The notes under the pieces: model-generated
What the model was told of the DNA's origin: nothing
Seen by the model: only the letters and a program-made list of their open reading frames with translations
The model's database searches: none
Part shown: positions 62,955 to 64,000 of the stretch, one piece after another
Layout: each line of letters begins with the position of its first letter
Position numbering within the stretch: position 1 is the first letter of the stretch
Position numbers and translations under genes: made by a program
Assembly (NCBI RefSeq): GCF_009687885.1
Contig: NZ_BLAF01000006.1
Span: 207,529-271,528 of the forward strand
DNA: 64,000 bases
Direction of reading: 5' to 3'
Source of the DNA: Acrocarpospora pleiomorpha
GTDB taxonomy: Bacteria; Actinomycetota; Actinomycetes; Streptosporangiales; Streptosporangiaceae

Positions 62955-63758
62955 ATGGCCGATTCCGGTGGCACCCTCTCCGAGCGCGAACTCACCGTGC
63001 TCTCGTTGATCGGCGCGGGCAGCAGCGCGAAGCACATCGCCGCGCAACTCGGGATCAGCGCGTCCACGGTGGAGAGCCACAAACGCCGCATCTACGCCAA
63101 GCTCGGCGTCACCCACCAGAGCCAGGCGGTCTCGCAGGCCATCGCGCTGGGCCTGTTCGACACCCCGCCCAAGGACCGGGACGAGGCCGAGATGGTGGTA
63201 GTGCACGCCCGGCCGGGCGCGCCGGTGGACCGGGTCACCCAGGCCCTGCTCGGCCACGGCCGCCCGTTCGTGCTGACGCCCGAGCTGGACCCCGCGCTGT
63301 GGCGCTGGCGGGGCCGGTTCATCACCGTCCTGATGGATCCGGCCCCGCCAGACTGGCAGGCCACCGCCCGGTTCCGCGCCCCGGTGGTGGTGATCCCGTC
63401 GGTACGGCCAGGCGACGATCTCGTCCGGGAGGCGATGCGGTACGGCGCCCGCGCCCTGGTCTGGCTGGAGGACGTGCCCGACCTGCTGTGCACGACCCTG
63501 GCCATGGTCGCCCACGGCTACGTGATCATGGCGGGCACCCACCTCCCGGCCGGTCCCTCGCCGGAGCTGAGCGCCAGGGAACGCGACATCCTCGACTCGA
63601 TCGCCACCGGCCACACCCTCCAGCAGACCGCCCGCTCCCTCGGCATCTCGGTCAAGACCGTGGAGAACACCCAGGGCCGCCTGTTCCGCAAGCTGGGCGC
63701 CCGCAACCGGCCGGAGGCCCTGACGAACGCCTACCGCCAGGGCCTGGTGCCGGGCTGA
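62955..63758 (+). CDS. LuxR-type regulator with two HTH domains (267 aa)
   Basis: An N-terminal LuxR HTH (about 8-62: LSERELTVLSLIGAGSSAKHIAAQLGISASTVESHKRRIYAKLGV) and a C-terminal LuxR HTH (about 205-262: LSARERDILDSIATGHTLQQTARSLGISVKTVENTQGRLFRKLGA) flank a receiver-like middle (about 75-195; VVIPSVRPGDDLVREAMRYGARALVWLEDV) with no obvious phospho-Asp. Two DNA-binding domains in one chain are rare outside actinomycetes. ATG 62955 is chosen so that the first HTH lies near the N-terminus; an in-frame ATG at 62898 adds 19 residues. Confidence 0.87.
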   Translation: MADSGGTLSERELTVLSLIGAGSSAKHIAAQLGISASTVESHKRRIYAKLGVTHQSQAVSQAIALGLFDTPPKDRDEAEMVVVHARPGAPVDRVTQALLGHGRPFVLTPELDPALWRWRGRFITVLMDPAPPDWQATARFRAPVVVIPSVRPGDDLVREAMRYGARALVWLEDVPDLLCTTLAMVAHGYVIMAGTHLPAGPSPELSARERDILDSIATGHTLQQTARSLGISVKTVENTQGRLFRKLGARNRPEALTNAYRQGLVPG

Positions 63759-63759
63759 G

Positions 63760-64000
63760 CTACTGGCCGCGGCTGGTGGGATCGACCCGGGCGAAGGTGA
63801 GCAGGTCGACCATGCGGAAGTCGCCGGCGCCGCCCGAGCGCCGGGGCAGGGTCGGCACCCAGGACGGGTTGGTGCGCAGGTAGGAGGCGTTGTCGAGCTG
63901 GAGCAGGCCGATGAAGACCTCGCCGACGATGCGGGCGCCTACGCCGGCCAGCTTCAGGCCGCCCGCGACCTCGGCCTCCTTGAGGATGTAGTACCAGAGC
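63760..64000 (-). CDS. Animal-type haem peroxidase, C-terminal end (partial)
   Basis: The minus strand from the window edge reads LWYYILKEAEVAGGLKLAGV, then GARIVGEVFIGLLQLDNASY, LRTNPSWVPTLPRR and ends MVDLLTFARVDPTSRGQ. The block LWYYILKEAE..G..LG.VG.RIV.EV..GLL..D..SY....P.W.PTLP is the usual C-terminus of bacterial An_peroxidase (peroxidase family) proteins. The haem ligands lie beyond the window. Stop TAG at 63760-63762, 2 bp past the convergent LuxR gene. Confidence 0.7.
   Translation of the reverse strand, partial: LWYYILKEAEVAGGLKLAGVGARIVGEVFIGLLQLDNASYLRTNPSWVPTLPRRSGGAGDFRMVDLLTFARVDPTSRGQ

Overview
The window is a high-GC actinomycete chromosome segment. The evidence is GC-rich third codon positions, many GTG/TTG starts, ATGA-coupled operons, a LAL-type LuxR regulator, an MmyB/SDR pair and DUF11 surface proteins. 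The gene style suits the Streptosporangiales, but nothing seen here fixes the genus.

Positions 1-12.7 kb are accessory DNA next to a tRNA-type attachment site. The left part (1-4.6 kb) holds small plasmid/AICE-type genes: a frameshifted coiled-coil zinc-finger gene, a membrane-anchored HTH protein, three overlapping micro-genes and a GntR/UTRA repressor with palindromic operators. Two 124-125 bp direct repeats (4698-4822 and 12543-12666) each carry the 3' half of a tRNA-Thr(TGT)-like gene and its terminator. They bracket a 5'-truncated tyrosine integrase and a complete RpiR-ABC transporter-HAD-PHP operon. This looks like tandem integrated elements in which sugar/phospho-compound uptake genes replaced most of the second element.

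Positions 12.8-31.3 kb are mixed. They hold a YtrA-like GntR/membrane protein pair, a DUF234 AAA ATPase, NADP glutamate dehydrogenase, a YwqG-like protein, an orphan histidine kinase, a DUF3626 gene coupled to a lone EF-Tu-domain-3-like gene, a HipA-like kinase/DUF3037 pair, a collagen-like secreted protein, small secreted proteins, an MmyB-type regulator with its SDR, and an FAD oxidase. Fragments of an IS, a GNAT and an FAD oxidase mark this stretch as a turnover zone.

Positions 31.4-37.8 kb carry a LAL regulator, a GT4 glycosyltransferase and a GH92 alpha-mannosidase read in one direction. Next come a secreted endonuclease/exonuclease/phosphatase protein and a Ro60/TROVE gene (39743-41323). 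Directly upstream of the Ro gene is a circularly permuted tRNA-like RNA (about 39554-39695) that fits a YrlA-type bacterial Y RNA, a noncoding RNA partner of Ro.

Positions 41.4-53.6 kb are a cell-surface locus: an LPFTG sortase substrate, a DUF916-type protein, a 2994-residue secreted protein with 15 DUF11 repeats, a small secreted protein homologous to the giant's C-terminus, and a DUF11 membrane protein. It resembles the WxL/DUF916 surface loci of Firmicutes, with no recognisable WxL motif.

Positions 53.6-64 kb are more core-like: a YCII protein, a GT2 glycosyltransferase, a nickel/cobalt ECF transporter (NikMN-Q-O) behind a FUR-family palindrome, a STAS protein, an SDR and enoyl-CoA hydratase pair, rhomboid protease, BlaI-like regulator, SerC, a double-HTH LuxR regulator, and the end of a haem peroxidase gene at the right edge.
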